A DNA stretch of 35,397 nucleotides from JBOGWP01 sp050693875 (lineage in GTDB: Bacteria > Actinomycetota > CADDZG01 > JAHWKV01 > JBOGWP01): assembly GCA_050693875.1 (NCBI GenBank), contig JBOGWP010000030.1:1-35397 (forward strand). Direction: 5' to 3'. Below the pieces are notes generated by a model. It had not been told where the DNA came from. It saw only the letters and a program-made list of their open reading frames with translations, and did no database searches. Made by a program: the position numbers and the translations under genes. The stretch's first letter is position 1. Every line of letters begins with the position of its first letter. Below, one piece after another: positions 1 to 7,515 of the stretch.

Positions 1-129
1 CACTTCGCGAGTGCCTCCTCGGTGGGGGAAATGGTGAGCGTGGTAGCCCTATTTTCCCTGGTCAGGAGGCCTTTTCTTTGGATTTGAGGCGCGCAGATTT
101 CCGCCTACCGCTGGATCTGAGTAGCTAAG
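1..129. other. Left edge, no gene called
   Basis: This is the 3' flank of the first membrane-protein gene. It holds an AT-richer stretch with stop codons in several frames around 118-132. The first 45 bases read open on the minus strand and could be the start of a gene leaving the window, but no start codon or ribosome site supports it, so nothing is called. Confidence 0.4.
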
Positions 130-804
130 CTAGGCCGCGACGGGCCGGGACTGGCGGGCGGCACGCGACTCGGGCTGCGCCCACATCACGTAGGCCGCCG
201 GGAGCAACGCCACCAGAGCCGCGGCGCTCTGGACATAGAAGCCCACCGCGGCGAGCGGAACGAGCCGGCTCAGCGCCATCACGACCAGTCCGGAATTGAC
301 GAACCGGGTCACCCCGCGGCCGAACACGCCACTGCTTGCCAGCCCGCGGGCGAAGGCGATAACGCCGACGGCGAAGATCAGCGCGCTCGCGAACAGCGTG
401 GGGACGAACCAGGGCGTTAGCCCCTCCTCGAGGGCGCGCGGATCGCCGCCGGTGGAGGCGATGGCCGTCTGCGCCATCTCCATTCCGGGCAGCAGCGTGT
501 ACAGCGTGCTCCCCACCACGATCCACGGGATGGCCCTGGCGGTCGACCGCTCCTCCCCGGCCTCGCGCACGTAGCTGCGGACGGCGAGGAAGGCGAGGAT
601 GAGCAACCCGGAGGCCACGCCCACCATCAGGTGAGCGACCCCCCAGCGGGTGGGCTCGGCCGCGGCGGCGGCGCCCACCGCCTCATCGCTGGGAAATCCC
701 ATCCCGATGAAGGGATGGGCGACGAAGCCGATCAGCAGTGCGATCGGGGCGAGCGCCACGATCGCCGGGCGGGCTCTCGCCGCGGTGGTGTCGGTGCGTG
801 CCAT
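130..804 (-). CDS. Small multi-pass membrane protein, unknown function
   Basis: The 224-residue product has about six hydrophobic segments. They include IVALAPIALLIGFVAH near residue 15, a segment near 55-75, IPWIVVGSTLYTLLPG near 90, one near 135-150, and two near the C-terminus. It is probably an integral inner-membrane protein. I recognise no family motif. The start was set at the ATG read from 804 because a purine-rich GAGAGAGGAGAGAGG sits directly upstream. An in-frame start 25 codons earlier gives an Arg-rich, low-complexity leader and was rejected. It stands alone, with 375 bp to the LuxR-type gene, and the function cannot be inferred. Confidence 0.75.
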   Translation of the reverse strand: MARTDTTAARARPAIVALAPIALLIGFVAHPFIGMGFPSDEAVGAAAAAEPTRWGVAHLMVGVASGLLILAFLAVRSYVREAGEERSTARAIPWIVVGSTLYTLLPGMEMAQTAIASTGGDPRALEEGLTPWFVPTLFASALIFAVGVIAFARGLASSGVFGRGVTRFVNSGLVVMALSRLVPLAAVGFYVQSAAALVALLPAAYVMWAQPESRAARQSRPVAA

Positions 805-1179
805 GCCTCTCTCCTCTCTCCCGAATCGATCGACGCTCCTGTCGTGCCCGACGCTACGAGAGGAGGGCCCGCCTCGCATCGCCCGCGCCTACCAAACGCG
901 CCGGGACGCCCAATGGTCCATTCGTGCCACGCGGCGGGTCCGACCCGCGCCCACGATTCTCGGGCGCACTTCGCGCGTCCACCACATGCGGCGCTGGTGC
1001 AACAGGAGCGCTTTCCCTGCGTCCGCCGACATATGCGGCGGTCGGTGCAAGAGACTGCCCCCGGCCTCGGAGGATCCGCGACGCACTCATCCTGCGGTCA
1101 GTGCACGAACGCCCCCGCACCAAGAGTCAGCACGCCCGGCCCCGCCCGTCCTCGAGGAAGCCCTCGACGGCCTCAGGAA
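805..1179. other. Intergenic region with a short inverted repeat
   Basis: This 375-bp gap separates two minus-strand genes. Long open frames here look like GC-rich shadows with no ribosome site. The one visible structure is CCGCCG ACATATG CGGCGG at about 1022-1040, with 6-bp arms and an AT-containing centre. It may be an operator for the membrane-protein gene. No terminator is evident. Confidence 0.4.
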
Positions 1180-2802
1180 TCAGACCAGGTCGTGCTGGAA
1201 GGCGAAGGCGGTGGCCGCAGCCCGGGTGGTCACGCCGATCTTCGCGAAGATGTTCTGGAGGTGGCGCCGCACGGTGTGCTCGCTCAGGACGAGCTCGGCG
1301 GCGATCCCGCGGTTGGTCTTTCCGGCCGCCACCAGCGCGAGGACCTGAAGCTCCCGGCCGCTCAGTCCGGCCGGCGCACCACCCTCCACTCGCGCGGCGC
1401 GCTCGAGGCGGGCGAGGTCGGGGGCTGCGCCGAGATGCTCGAACGCCCACCGGACGGCGTCGAGCTCCATCCGTGCGCTGTCCTCGTCGCCGAGGTCGCG
1501 GTAGGCGAAGGCGATCAGCAGGCGGACGCGCGCCGCCTCGTAGGGCGCCTCGAGCACCTGCCAGGTGCTCCATGCCCGGCGCAGCGCGCTCATGGCCGCA
1601 CGTGCCTCCCCCACGGCGAGTCGGAGGGCCCCCTCGGCCTGCGCGGCGACGGCCTGGAGGAACGGCGCGCCGACCTCGCCGGCGATCGCCGACAGCTCGT
1701 CGGCGGCCTCGCGTGCGGGATCGTGCTCACCGGCGGCCAGAAAGATCTCGACGCACGCCGGAAGCAGCGCCGCGCGGGAGACGTGCCCATGCGCCTCGTC
1801 GAGGGCGCGCCGGATCGCCGACCGCGCCGCATCGACATGCCCCTGGGCCAGCCGCAGCAGGGCCAGCCCGGGCTGCGGCGCCTTCCCCCACCGGTTGGCC
1901 TCACGGTACGCCCGCTCCGCCTCTGCGAACTCGCCTTGCAGCCGGTGCAGCTCGGCCTGCCGGTAGAGGGCGGCACCGGCGGTCGGGTGCCCCACCAGCC
2001 GCTCGCTCGCGCGGCGGGCCTCCTCGGCGGCGTCCCGCCAGGCGCCGTGCAGCTGCATGATCTCCGACCGATAGACCAGGCACTGGCCGCGGTAGGGGAC
2101 GAGGTCCGGCTGCGACGCGCACCAGCGGCCGAGCGCCGCCGTCCATTCCTGTGCCCGACGCAGGTCGAAGATCTGCCAGCACGCGTCGATAACGGCGCAG
2201 TAGGCGATCCCGGTGACGATCGGCGACGCCTCCCCGGCCGTGACGCCCACCATCGCCTCGTCGAGCAGGGCCAGCGCCTCGGGGACCTCTCCCAGCAGGA
2301 TCAGCGCTTGCCCCTGCCCGACCCGCGCCATCGTCATCAGGTCGGGATCGCCGAAGTGGCCCGCGATCTTCTCGGCCTGCCCGAAGATCCCGCGCGCCCC
2401 CCCGGCGTCCCCCCCGGCGAGCCGTTGGAGCGCAGCCGGCACCAGCAGGTATCCCTGCTCGACGCAGTCGCTCCCATCCTCGAGCAGCCGGCGGGCTCGG
2501 GTGAGCCATCCACCTGCCTGCGCCAACTCGCCCCGGTCGAGGAGCATGAGCGCCATCCAGAGCGCGGCCCGGGCTGCGCCGGGAACCTCCCCCCGGCTCA
2601 GGAACTCCTGATGTGCCCGCGCCAGGAAGCCGGCACATTCCGCGTCTCGTCCCACGAGGTATGCCGCCGTGCTTAGGCTTTCCAGGTCCTCGGCAGCGAG
2701 CGGCGCGCCGGCATCGGCCGCTGCGAGCAGGGCGTGGGCCTCCCCCCAGGATTGACGGGCGAACGCCTGCCGGCCTCGATCGAGCACGTCGTCCCCGGAC
2801 AT
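1180..2802 (-). CDS. LuxR-family transcriptional regulator with TPR-like repeats
   Basis: The 540-residue cytoplasmic DNA-binding regulator starts at an ATG preceded by GGAGAG. Most of the protein (about residues 20-470) is Ala/Leu/Arg-rich helical repeat resembling TPR domains of large LuxR (LAL/MalT-like) regulators. The last ~65 residues form a LuxR helix-turn-helix: GLSGRELQVLALVAAG, then KTNRGIAAELVLSEHTVRRHLQNIFAKIG. There is no N-terminal Walker-A ATPase, so this is a TPR-LuxR rather than a full LAL protein. It lies about 76 bp downstream of the broken tryptophanase-like gene on the same strand and could regulate the BacA-like/cupin locus. That link rests on position only. Confidence 0.88.
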   Translation of the reverse strand: MSGDDVLDRGRQAFARQSWGEAHALLAAADAGAPLAAEDLESLSTAAYLVGRDAECAGFLARAHQEFLSRGEVPGAARAALWMALMLLDRGELAQAGGWLTRARRLLEDGSDCVEQGYLLVPAALQRLAGGDAGGARGIFGQAEKIAGHFGDPDLMTMARVGQGQALILLGEVPEALALLDEAMVGVTAGEASPIVTGIAYCAVIDACWQIFDLRRAQEWTAALGRWCASQPDLVPYRGQCLVYRSEIMQLHGAWRDAAEEARRASERLVGHPTAGAALYRQAELHRLQGEFAEAERAYREANRWGKAPQPGLALLRLAQGHVDAARSAIRRALDEAHGHVSRAALLPACVEIFLAAGEHDPAREAADELSAIAGEVGAPFLQAVAAQAEGALRLAVGEARAAMSALRRAWSTWQVLEAPYEAARVRLLIAFAYRDLGDEDSARMELDAVRWAFEHLGAAPDLARLERAARVEGGAPAGLSGRELQVLALVAAGKTNRGIAAELVLSEHTVRRHLQNIFAKIGVTTRAAATAFAFQHDLV

Positions 2803-2832
2803 CGACTCTCCACGGCGGGGCGGCCCGGGCTG

Positions 2833-4529
2833 CTACGCCCGGGCGCTGCACCAGGACCTTACCTCACTCACGGGAGGCTCAGATGCAGCAGTGGGCCCGG
2901 ATCGAGGTGTCCTTCGGGGAGATGACGGGCACGGCCTCGTAGGCCGCGGTAGCGGCGCCGGCGCCGGCCGGCTGCTCCATCCCCGCCGCGGTCTGAGGTG
3001 GCTCCGGTACCTCGCCGGCTCCTCCATGCGACGCTTCTCGTCCAGTGGCTCGAACTGTGCCGTGAAGTGACGCAGCTCCTGCGGCTCCCACACGATTCGG
3101 TAGCCGCGAAGAGACCGCGCCTGGCCGGCCACCCCGATGACCACGTCGGCGACGTAGTCGAGGTGGCTCCTCGTGTACATCCGTCGCGGGATGGCGAGGC
3201 GAACCAGCTCCATCGCCGCCGGCTCCTGCGACTGGCTGCGTCGGCCGAACATCACGCTTCCCACCTCCGCCCCGCGCACCCCTCCGGCTCGGTAGATTTC
3301 GACGGCCAGCGCCTGGGCGGGGAACTCCGTGGGCGGGATGTGAGGAAGGAGCGCCTTCGCGTCTATGTAGACGGCGTGGCCCCCGGGCGGCTTCACCATC
3401 GGCACGCCGGCCCGGTCGAGGGCTCCCACAGCGCCGCGACGCTCCTCGTCCGGCGGCGGAGGTAGTCCTCGTCGGTCACCTCCTCGAGGCCTCGTGCGAT
3501 CGCCTCGAGGTCGTACCCCGCCACCCCCCCCGTGGGTCGGGAAGCCCTCGGTGAGGATCAGGTTGTGCCGGCACCGGAGGGCGAGGTCGTCGTCGTTCAT
3601 GTCCAGGAAGCCGCCGATGTTCGCAAGTCCGTCCTTCTTCGCTTGAAGGTCACCCCGTCGGCGAGCGAGAACATCCCCGTGCGATGTCGCGGGCCGAGCG
3701 CTCGCCCTGGCCGGGACCGCGCTGGCGGATGAACCAGGCGTTCTCGGCGAAGCGGCACCGGTCCAGGAAAAACAGGATGCCGTGGCGGTTGCACACCCTG
3801 CGCACCGCGCGCAGGTTCTTGAGCGAGACCGGCTGTCCGCCCCCGGTGCTGTTGGTGACGGTGGTCATCACCAGCCGGACTCGCTCGGGGCGGTGGGTCG
3901 CGATCGTCTCCTGCAGCCGCTCGACGTCCATATTGCCCTTGAACGGATGCAGGCCCGCGCCGCCGGCCGTCCTCGATCGGCGCGTCGGGCGCCAGCGCCC
4001 CCTCCGCCCCACGTTGAGGCGGGCGGTCTCGAACGGCTGTTGTTCACGACCACGTCGCCCGGGCGCAGGATCTCGGAGAACAGGATGCGGCGGCTCTGCC
4101 TTGATGGGTCGGGATCCCATGCTTGAACCCGGTAAGCTCGCGCACCACGCGCTCGAACCGGTAGAAAGAGCGGCAGCCGGCGTAGGACTCGTCGCCCCGC
4201 AAAATGCCGGCCCACTGATCGATGCTCATCGCCCCGCTCCCCGAGTCGGTCAGCAGGTCGATGAGGCAGTCCTTCGCGCGCAGCGCGAACAGGTTGTAGC
4301 CGGCAGTCCGGAGGAGCGCATCGCGCTCCTCTACGGTCGTGACGCGCGCGGTGCGACGCTCTTGGTGCGAAATGGCTCGATCAGCGGAGAGGTCGGCTCC
4401 GACGGATTCAGTCCTCGCGCGGCCACGGACGCCGGACAGGGTGAGGCCCTTGCCGTTGCCCTGCATGCCGTTGGCGGACGGGCGCGCACGTTCATAGTCC
4501 GCCGACGCGGTACGCATGTAGCCGTCCAT
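2833..4529 (-). pseudogene. Tryptophanase/tyrosine phenol-lyase-like gene, multiply frameshifted
   Basis: The remnant is a PLP-dependent beta-eliminating lyase; intact members cleave tryptophan or tyrosine to pyruvate, ammonia and indole or phenol. Conserved blocks appear in order but in changing frames. They are AGYNLFALRAKDCLIDLLTD, RGDESYAGCRSFYRFE, GIPTHQGR, MTTVTNSTGGGQPVSLKNL, FFLDRCRFAENAWFI (PLP-binding Asp), ILTEGFPTHGG, GGHAVYIDAKALLPHIP and LRHFTAQF. At least six frame changes are needed. One falls on the PLP-lysine: restoring one base after TTCAAG near 3649 gives a KKDGLANIGGFLD-type block. Homology ends near 3043. The start at 4529 has GAGAGGA upstream and lies 19 bp after the cupin gene. 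Neighbouring genes are intact, so this is either local decay or locally poor sequence. Substrate cannot be chosen between Trp and Tyr. Confidence 0.82.
2879..2980 (-). CDS. Possible 33-residue peptide ending in His-Cys-Cys-Ile
   Basis: This short frame starts at an ATG, contains YEAVPVISPKDTSIRAHCCI and stops at TGA (2879-2881). It lies just past the end of tryptophanase homology, in a different frame from the last lyase segment. It may be a separate small gene, or the real C-terminus of the lyase in a third frame. The upstream GGCGGGG is a weak ribosome site. The two terminal cysteines are unusual, but no precursor-peptide family is recognised. Confidence 0.25.
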   Translation of the reverse strand: MEQPAGAGAATAAYEAVPVISPKDTSIRAHCCI

Positions 4530-4548
4530 TGGAATCCTCTCGTCCCAT

Positions 4549-4977
4549 CTAGGTCCCGGCGGCCGCCGCGTCGGGGACTCCGTCGAGGCCGGGCAGCAGC
4601 CAGGTGCTCTCCTGCTCGTTCGGGTCGGTGCGAGCCAGGATCACGCGGACCGGCTGGGTGTCGCTCATGTTGACCGGAAGGTGCGGCTCCCCGGCCGGGA
4701 TGTAGATGAAGTCGCCCGGCCGCGCGACCACGCGGGTGGTGAGACCCTCCCCCGCCCACACCTCGACCTCGCCCTCGATCACGTAGATCGCGGTCTCGGC
4801 GTGGTGGTGCAGGTGGGCCTTGCCCCGCGCACCCGGCGGGATCACGTTGATGTGCATGCAGATGGCCTGCGAGCCGACGCTCTGGGCCGAGATCCCCGAG
4901 AAGAAGACCGTCCGCTGCTTTCCCTCGTACATGTCCTGCGCCGGAATGACGCGGAGCATGGGCTTCTCGTGTCTCAT
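4549..4977 (-). CDS. Cupin-domain protein in the BacA-like locus
   Basis: The 142-residue single-domain cupin carries the two cupin motifs. Motif 1 is HLHHHAETAIYVIEGEVEVW around residues 58-77, with a metal-binding His cluster. Motif 2 is PGDFIYIPAGEPHLPVN around 90-106. It is probably cytoplasmic and metal-dependent. The ATG overlaps the TGA of the BacA-like gene as ATGA, so the two are likely translationally coupled, and GGGGGAG precedes it. In bacilysin biosynthesis the prephenate decarboxylase BacA is paired with BacB, a two-cupin isomerase of dihydro-hydroxyphenylpyruvate. This protein is only one cupin long, so a BacB-like role is an inference from context. A sugar, dioxygenase or storage-type cupin is also possible. 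Confidence 0.85.
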   Translation of the reverse strand: MRHEKPMLRVIPAQDMYEGKQRTVFFSGISAQSVGSQAICMHINVIPPGARGKAHLHHHAETAIYVIEGEVEVWAGEGLTTRVVARPGDFIYIPAGEPHLPVNMSDTQPVRVILARTDPNEQESTWLLPGLDGVPDAAAAGT

Positions 4978-5642
4978 TCGACTCCCCCTTGTTGCGGCAC
5001 GACCGCATCGATGCGTGCATGAACGGTGAAGGCAATCGGGATCTGACCGAAGTCGCGCCTGACCCGGAGACCCTGATCGGATGCGGCCACCAGCGTGGTG
5101 ATGCACGCATCCGTGTCTCCACCGGCGCACGCCCGCGCGGCGAGGACGTTGCTGTCGACGAACCGGCGGTCGGCGATCCCACGGGGGGCGAGCGCAATCG
5201 TGGCCGGGTGCAGCGTGATCGACTCGGCCATGTCGACGCCCGGGCGCAGTGCGAAGACCATGCTGTGGCTCGGGGCGATGAACGAATCCACCAGGACGAG
5301 ATGGCACAGGTGCGTGTATACGAGGTTGTGCAGCTCCGGGTAGGTCGAGGGCGCCAGCAGCGCACTCCCCCGCTCCTCGAGTACGGCGTCGGCCGCGGCT
5401 TCGAAGGTAGGATGCAGCCCGACCTTCCCGGGGCGGCCCCGTAGCTCCCACCAGAGATGGGCGGCGAGCTCGCAATTGGTGCCCTCGGGGCCCAGGGTGT
5501 GCAGGCCATCGAGGTCGGGAATCGACGACGGCGCCGGCTGGGCTCCGCCCCAGTCGCACCACGGGGTGGCATCCCCCACCAGACGCACCTCGACGTCGCC
5601 GGCCATTGCCTTCTCGATTCGAACGTCCACTCCGCCCCCCAT
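4974..5642 (-). CDS. BacA-like protein of the prephenate dehydratase/decarboxylase superfamily
   Basis: The 222-residue protein has LHTLGPEGTNCELAAHLWW near residue 46, APSTYPELHNLVYTHL near 97, then a second half-domain with VDSNVLAARACAGGDTDACITTL. This is the two-lobed fold of prephenate dehydratase and resembles BacA, which decarboxylates prephenate without aromatising it. The dehydratase hallmark Asn-x-Thr-Arg-Phe is absent, with RRDFGQIPIAFTVHAR in that region, and there is no ACT domain. Plain phenylalanine synthesis is therefore unlikely. The start is uncertain: 5642 (ATG), or a GTG four codons in behind GGGGGGCGGA. It is the first gene of a minus-strand unit with the cupin and the broken lyase, divergent from trpB. 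A non-catalytic binding protein is the main alternative. Confidence 0.65.
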   Translation of the reverse strand: MGGGVDVRIEKAMAGDVEVRLVGDATPWCDWGGAQPAPSSIPDLDGLHTLGPEGTNCELAAHLWWELRGRPGKVGLHPTFEAAADAVLEERGSALLAPSTYPELHNLVYTHLCHLVLVDSFIAPSHSMVFALRPGVDMAESITLHPATIALAPRGIADRRFVDSNVLAARACAGGDTDACITTLVAASDQGLRVRRDFGQIPIAFTVHARIDAVVPQQGGVE

Positions 5643-5738
5643 TCGTCTCGATGGCTGTTGAGACGGACGCTATCGAGCCCCCGCATCCCTCGGAATCCGG
5701 CAGACCCCCGATCTGTGCGAGGGAAGCCTCCCTCCAGG

Positions 5739-5754
5739 GGGGTGCTGGCACCCC
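5739..5754. promoter_or_regulatory. Palindrome in the divergent bacA-like/trpB intergenic region
   Basis: GGGGTGC TG GCACCCC is a perfect inverted repeat with 7-bp arms. It sits about 97 bp upstream of the BacA-like start and about 94 bp upstream of the trpB start, so it could be a shared operator. It is very GC-rich, and a chance palindrome cannot be excluded. Confidence 0.35.
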
Positions 5755-5847
5755 TGTTCCCCAGCAAGTTCGGGGACGGGCCGGGTGAACCCGTTGATAG
5801 GCTCTCGGTGCCGACGTTCCCAAGGGGCCCACCGGGGAGGGAAGCCG

Positions 5848-7158
5848 ATGCCATCCGACGCCACCCGCTTCGATCTCACCGAGCGTGACATCCCGTCCGC
5901 ATGGTTCAACGTGATCCCGTCGATGCCGAACCCGCCCTCGCCGCCGCTGCATCCGGGCACGCGGCAGCCTGTCGGCCCCGACGATCTCGCGCCGCTGTTC
6001 CCGATGGCCCTCATCGGCCAGGAGGTTGCGACCGACGAGTGGATCGACATCCCCGGCGCAGTGCTCGACGTCTACCGGATGTACCGGCCCACGCCGCTGA
6101 TCCGGGCGAAGCTCCTGGAGGCGGCCCTCGGCACGCCCGCGCGGATCTACTACAAGTACGAGGGCGTCTCGCCCGCGGGCTCGCACAAGCCCAACACCGC
6201 GATCGCGCAGGCCTACTTCAACAAGATGGAGGGGGTGCGCCGCCTCGCCACCGAGACCGGCGCGGGCCAATGGGGCAGCGCGCTCGCGATGGCCTCCTCG
6301 TTCTTCGGGCTGGAGTGCCAGGTGTACATGGTGAAGGCCTCGTATCACCAGAAGCCCGGTCGGCGCGTGATGATGGAGACCTGGGGTGCCCGCGTGACCC
6401 CGTCCCCGTCGGAGGAGACGCAGGCCGGACGTGGGATCCTCGAGGGCGACCCCGACTCGCCCGGCTCGATCGGCATCGCGATCTCCGAAGCGGTCGAGGA
6501 TGCCGCCAAACGCGACGACACGAAGTACTCACTCGGCAGCGTGCTCAACCATGTGCTGCTCCACCAGACCGTGATCGGGCTCGAGGTGGTGGCCCAGATG
6601 GAGCTCGCCGGCGACTCCCCCGATCTCGTGATCGGCTGCGTCGGCGGTGGTTCGAACTACGCCGGACTCGCCTATCCCTTCATCCCGCGCAAGACCCGCC
6701 ACGGGCAGGACATCCGCTTCATCGCCGCCGAGCCGTCGGCCTGTCCCACGCTCACGAAGGGATCGTTCGAGTACGACTTCGGCGACACCGCCGAGACGAC
6801 CCCGCTCATCGAGATGTACACGCTCGGCCACACCTTCGTGCCGCCCCCGATCCACGCCGGTGGACTGCGCTATCACGGAGATGCCCCGAGCATGTGCCGG
6901 CTCGTGAAGGACGGCGTCGTCGAGGCCGTTGCCTATCCCCAGACGAAGGTCTTCGAGGCGGCGGTGCAGTTCGCCCGGACCGAGGGGATCATCCCGGCTC
7001 CCGAGTCGGCGCACGCCGTGCGAGCCGCGATCGACGAGGCGCTGGGATGCAAGGAGACCGGGGAGTCGAAGGCGATCCTCTTCGGCCTATCGGGCCACGG
7101 GCTGCTCGACCTCCAAGCCTACGAGGACTTCCTTGCGGGTGACCTGCTCGACGTCTAA
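5848..7158 (+). CDS. trpB: Tryptophan synthase beta chain, TrpB2 type
   Basis: The 436-residue PLP enzyme makes L-tryptophan from indole and serine. The PLP-lysine motif SPAGSHKPNTAIAQ is near residue 115, the phosphate-binding GCVGGGSNYAG near 265, and a C-terminal LFGLSGHGLLDL near 412. Length and the long N-terminal arm (WFNVIPSMPNPPSPPLHPGT) mark the TrpB2 subfamily, which usually works without TrpA and may salvage free indole. No trpA is adjacent. The start was placed at 5848 behind GGGGAGGGAAG; the frame extends 21 codons further upstream without support. A 22-bp gap separates it from the next small gene, so they are probably cotranscribed. Across the divergent promoter lies a broken indole/phenol-producing lyase. 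Confidence 0.93.
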   Translation: MPSDATRFDLTERDIPSAWFNVIPSMPNPPSPPLHPGTRQPVGPDDLAPLFPMALIGQEVATDEWIDIPGAVLDVYRMYRPTPLIRAKLLEAALGTPARIYYKYEGVSPAGSHKPNTAIAQAYFNKMEGVRRLATETGAGQWGSALAMASSFFGLECQVYMVKASYHQKPGRRVMMETWGARVTPSPSEETQAGRGILEGDPDSPGSIGIAISEAVEDAAKRDDTKYSLGSVLNHVLLHQTVIGLEVVAQMELAGDSPDLVIGCVGGGSNYAGLAYPFIPRKTRHGQDIRFIAAEPSACPTLTKGSFEYDFGDTAETTPLIEMYTLGHTFVPPPIHAGGLRYHGDAPSMCRLVKDGVVEAVAYPQTKVFEAAVQFARTEGIIPAPESAHAVRAAIDEALGCKETGESKAILFGLSGHGLLDLQAYEDFLAGDLLDV

Positions 7159-7180
7159 CGAGAGAAAGGAAGGAGGCCGC

Positions 7181-7453
7181 ATGGCCGATCTCGACATCGC
7201 ACCGCTCGGGGACGGGCACTTCCGCGTCCGCCTGACCGAAGGGGGCTCGACCTCGACCCACGACGTGAAGGTCCCCGCCGAGTCCATGCAGCGCCTCGGT
7301 TGGCCGGGCACGCCGGAGGAGCTGCTGCGGAGAGCGTTCCACTTCCTGCTCGAGCGGGAGCCCAAGGAGTCGATCCTGTCCAGCTTCGATATCGACGCCA
7401 TCGGCCGGTACTTCCCGGAGTGGGAGGAAACCGCCCGCGGGGGCTTCGCGTAG
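7181..7453 (+). CDS. Conserved-looking 90-residue protein downstream of trpB
   Basis: The small acidic protein starts at an ATG behind GGAAGGAGG. It has a beta-rich N-terminal part (IAPLGDGHFRVRLTEGG, HDVKVPAESMQRLG) and a helical second half (TPEELLRRAFHFLLEREP, ILSSFDIDAIGRYFPEWEE). There is no signal peptide or transmembrane segment. I do not recognise a named family. It follows trpB in what looks like one transcript. A GC-rich palindrome (GGCGCCGGGGCGCC) lies after its stop, before the convergent FAD oxidoreductase gene. Confidence 0.8.
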   Translation: MADLDIAPLGDGHFRVRLTEGGSTSTHDVKVPAESMQRLGWPGTPEELLRRAFHFLLEREPKESILSSFDIDAIGRYFPEWEETARGGFA

Positions 7454-7515
7454 GGGACCGCCGGTCCGGCTCCGCCGGTGGCGCCGGGGCGCCGAGCGGG
7501 CGCGCCGCGTCGGTA

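Noticed and set aside
631..2676. Long plus-strand open frame of 681 codons antisense to the LuxR-type gene
   Set aside because: It is a GC-rich shadow: low-complexity Arg/Pro/Gly protein without ribosome site, while the minus strand has a clear LuxR domain and start.
4974..5642. Annotation as an ordinary prephenate dehydratase (pheA)
   Set aside because: It lacks the Thr-Arg-Phe catalytic motif and the ACT domain. The coupled cupin fits a BacA-like assignment better.
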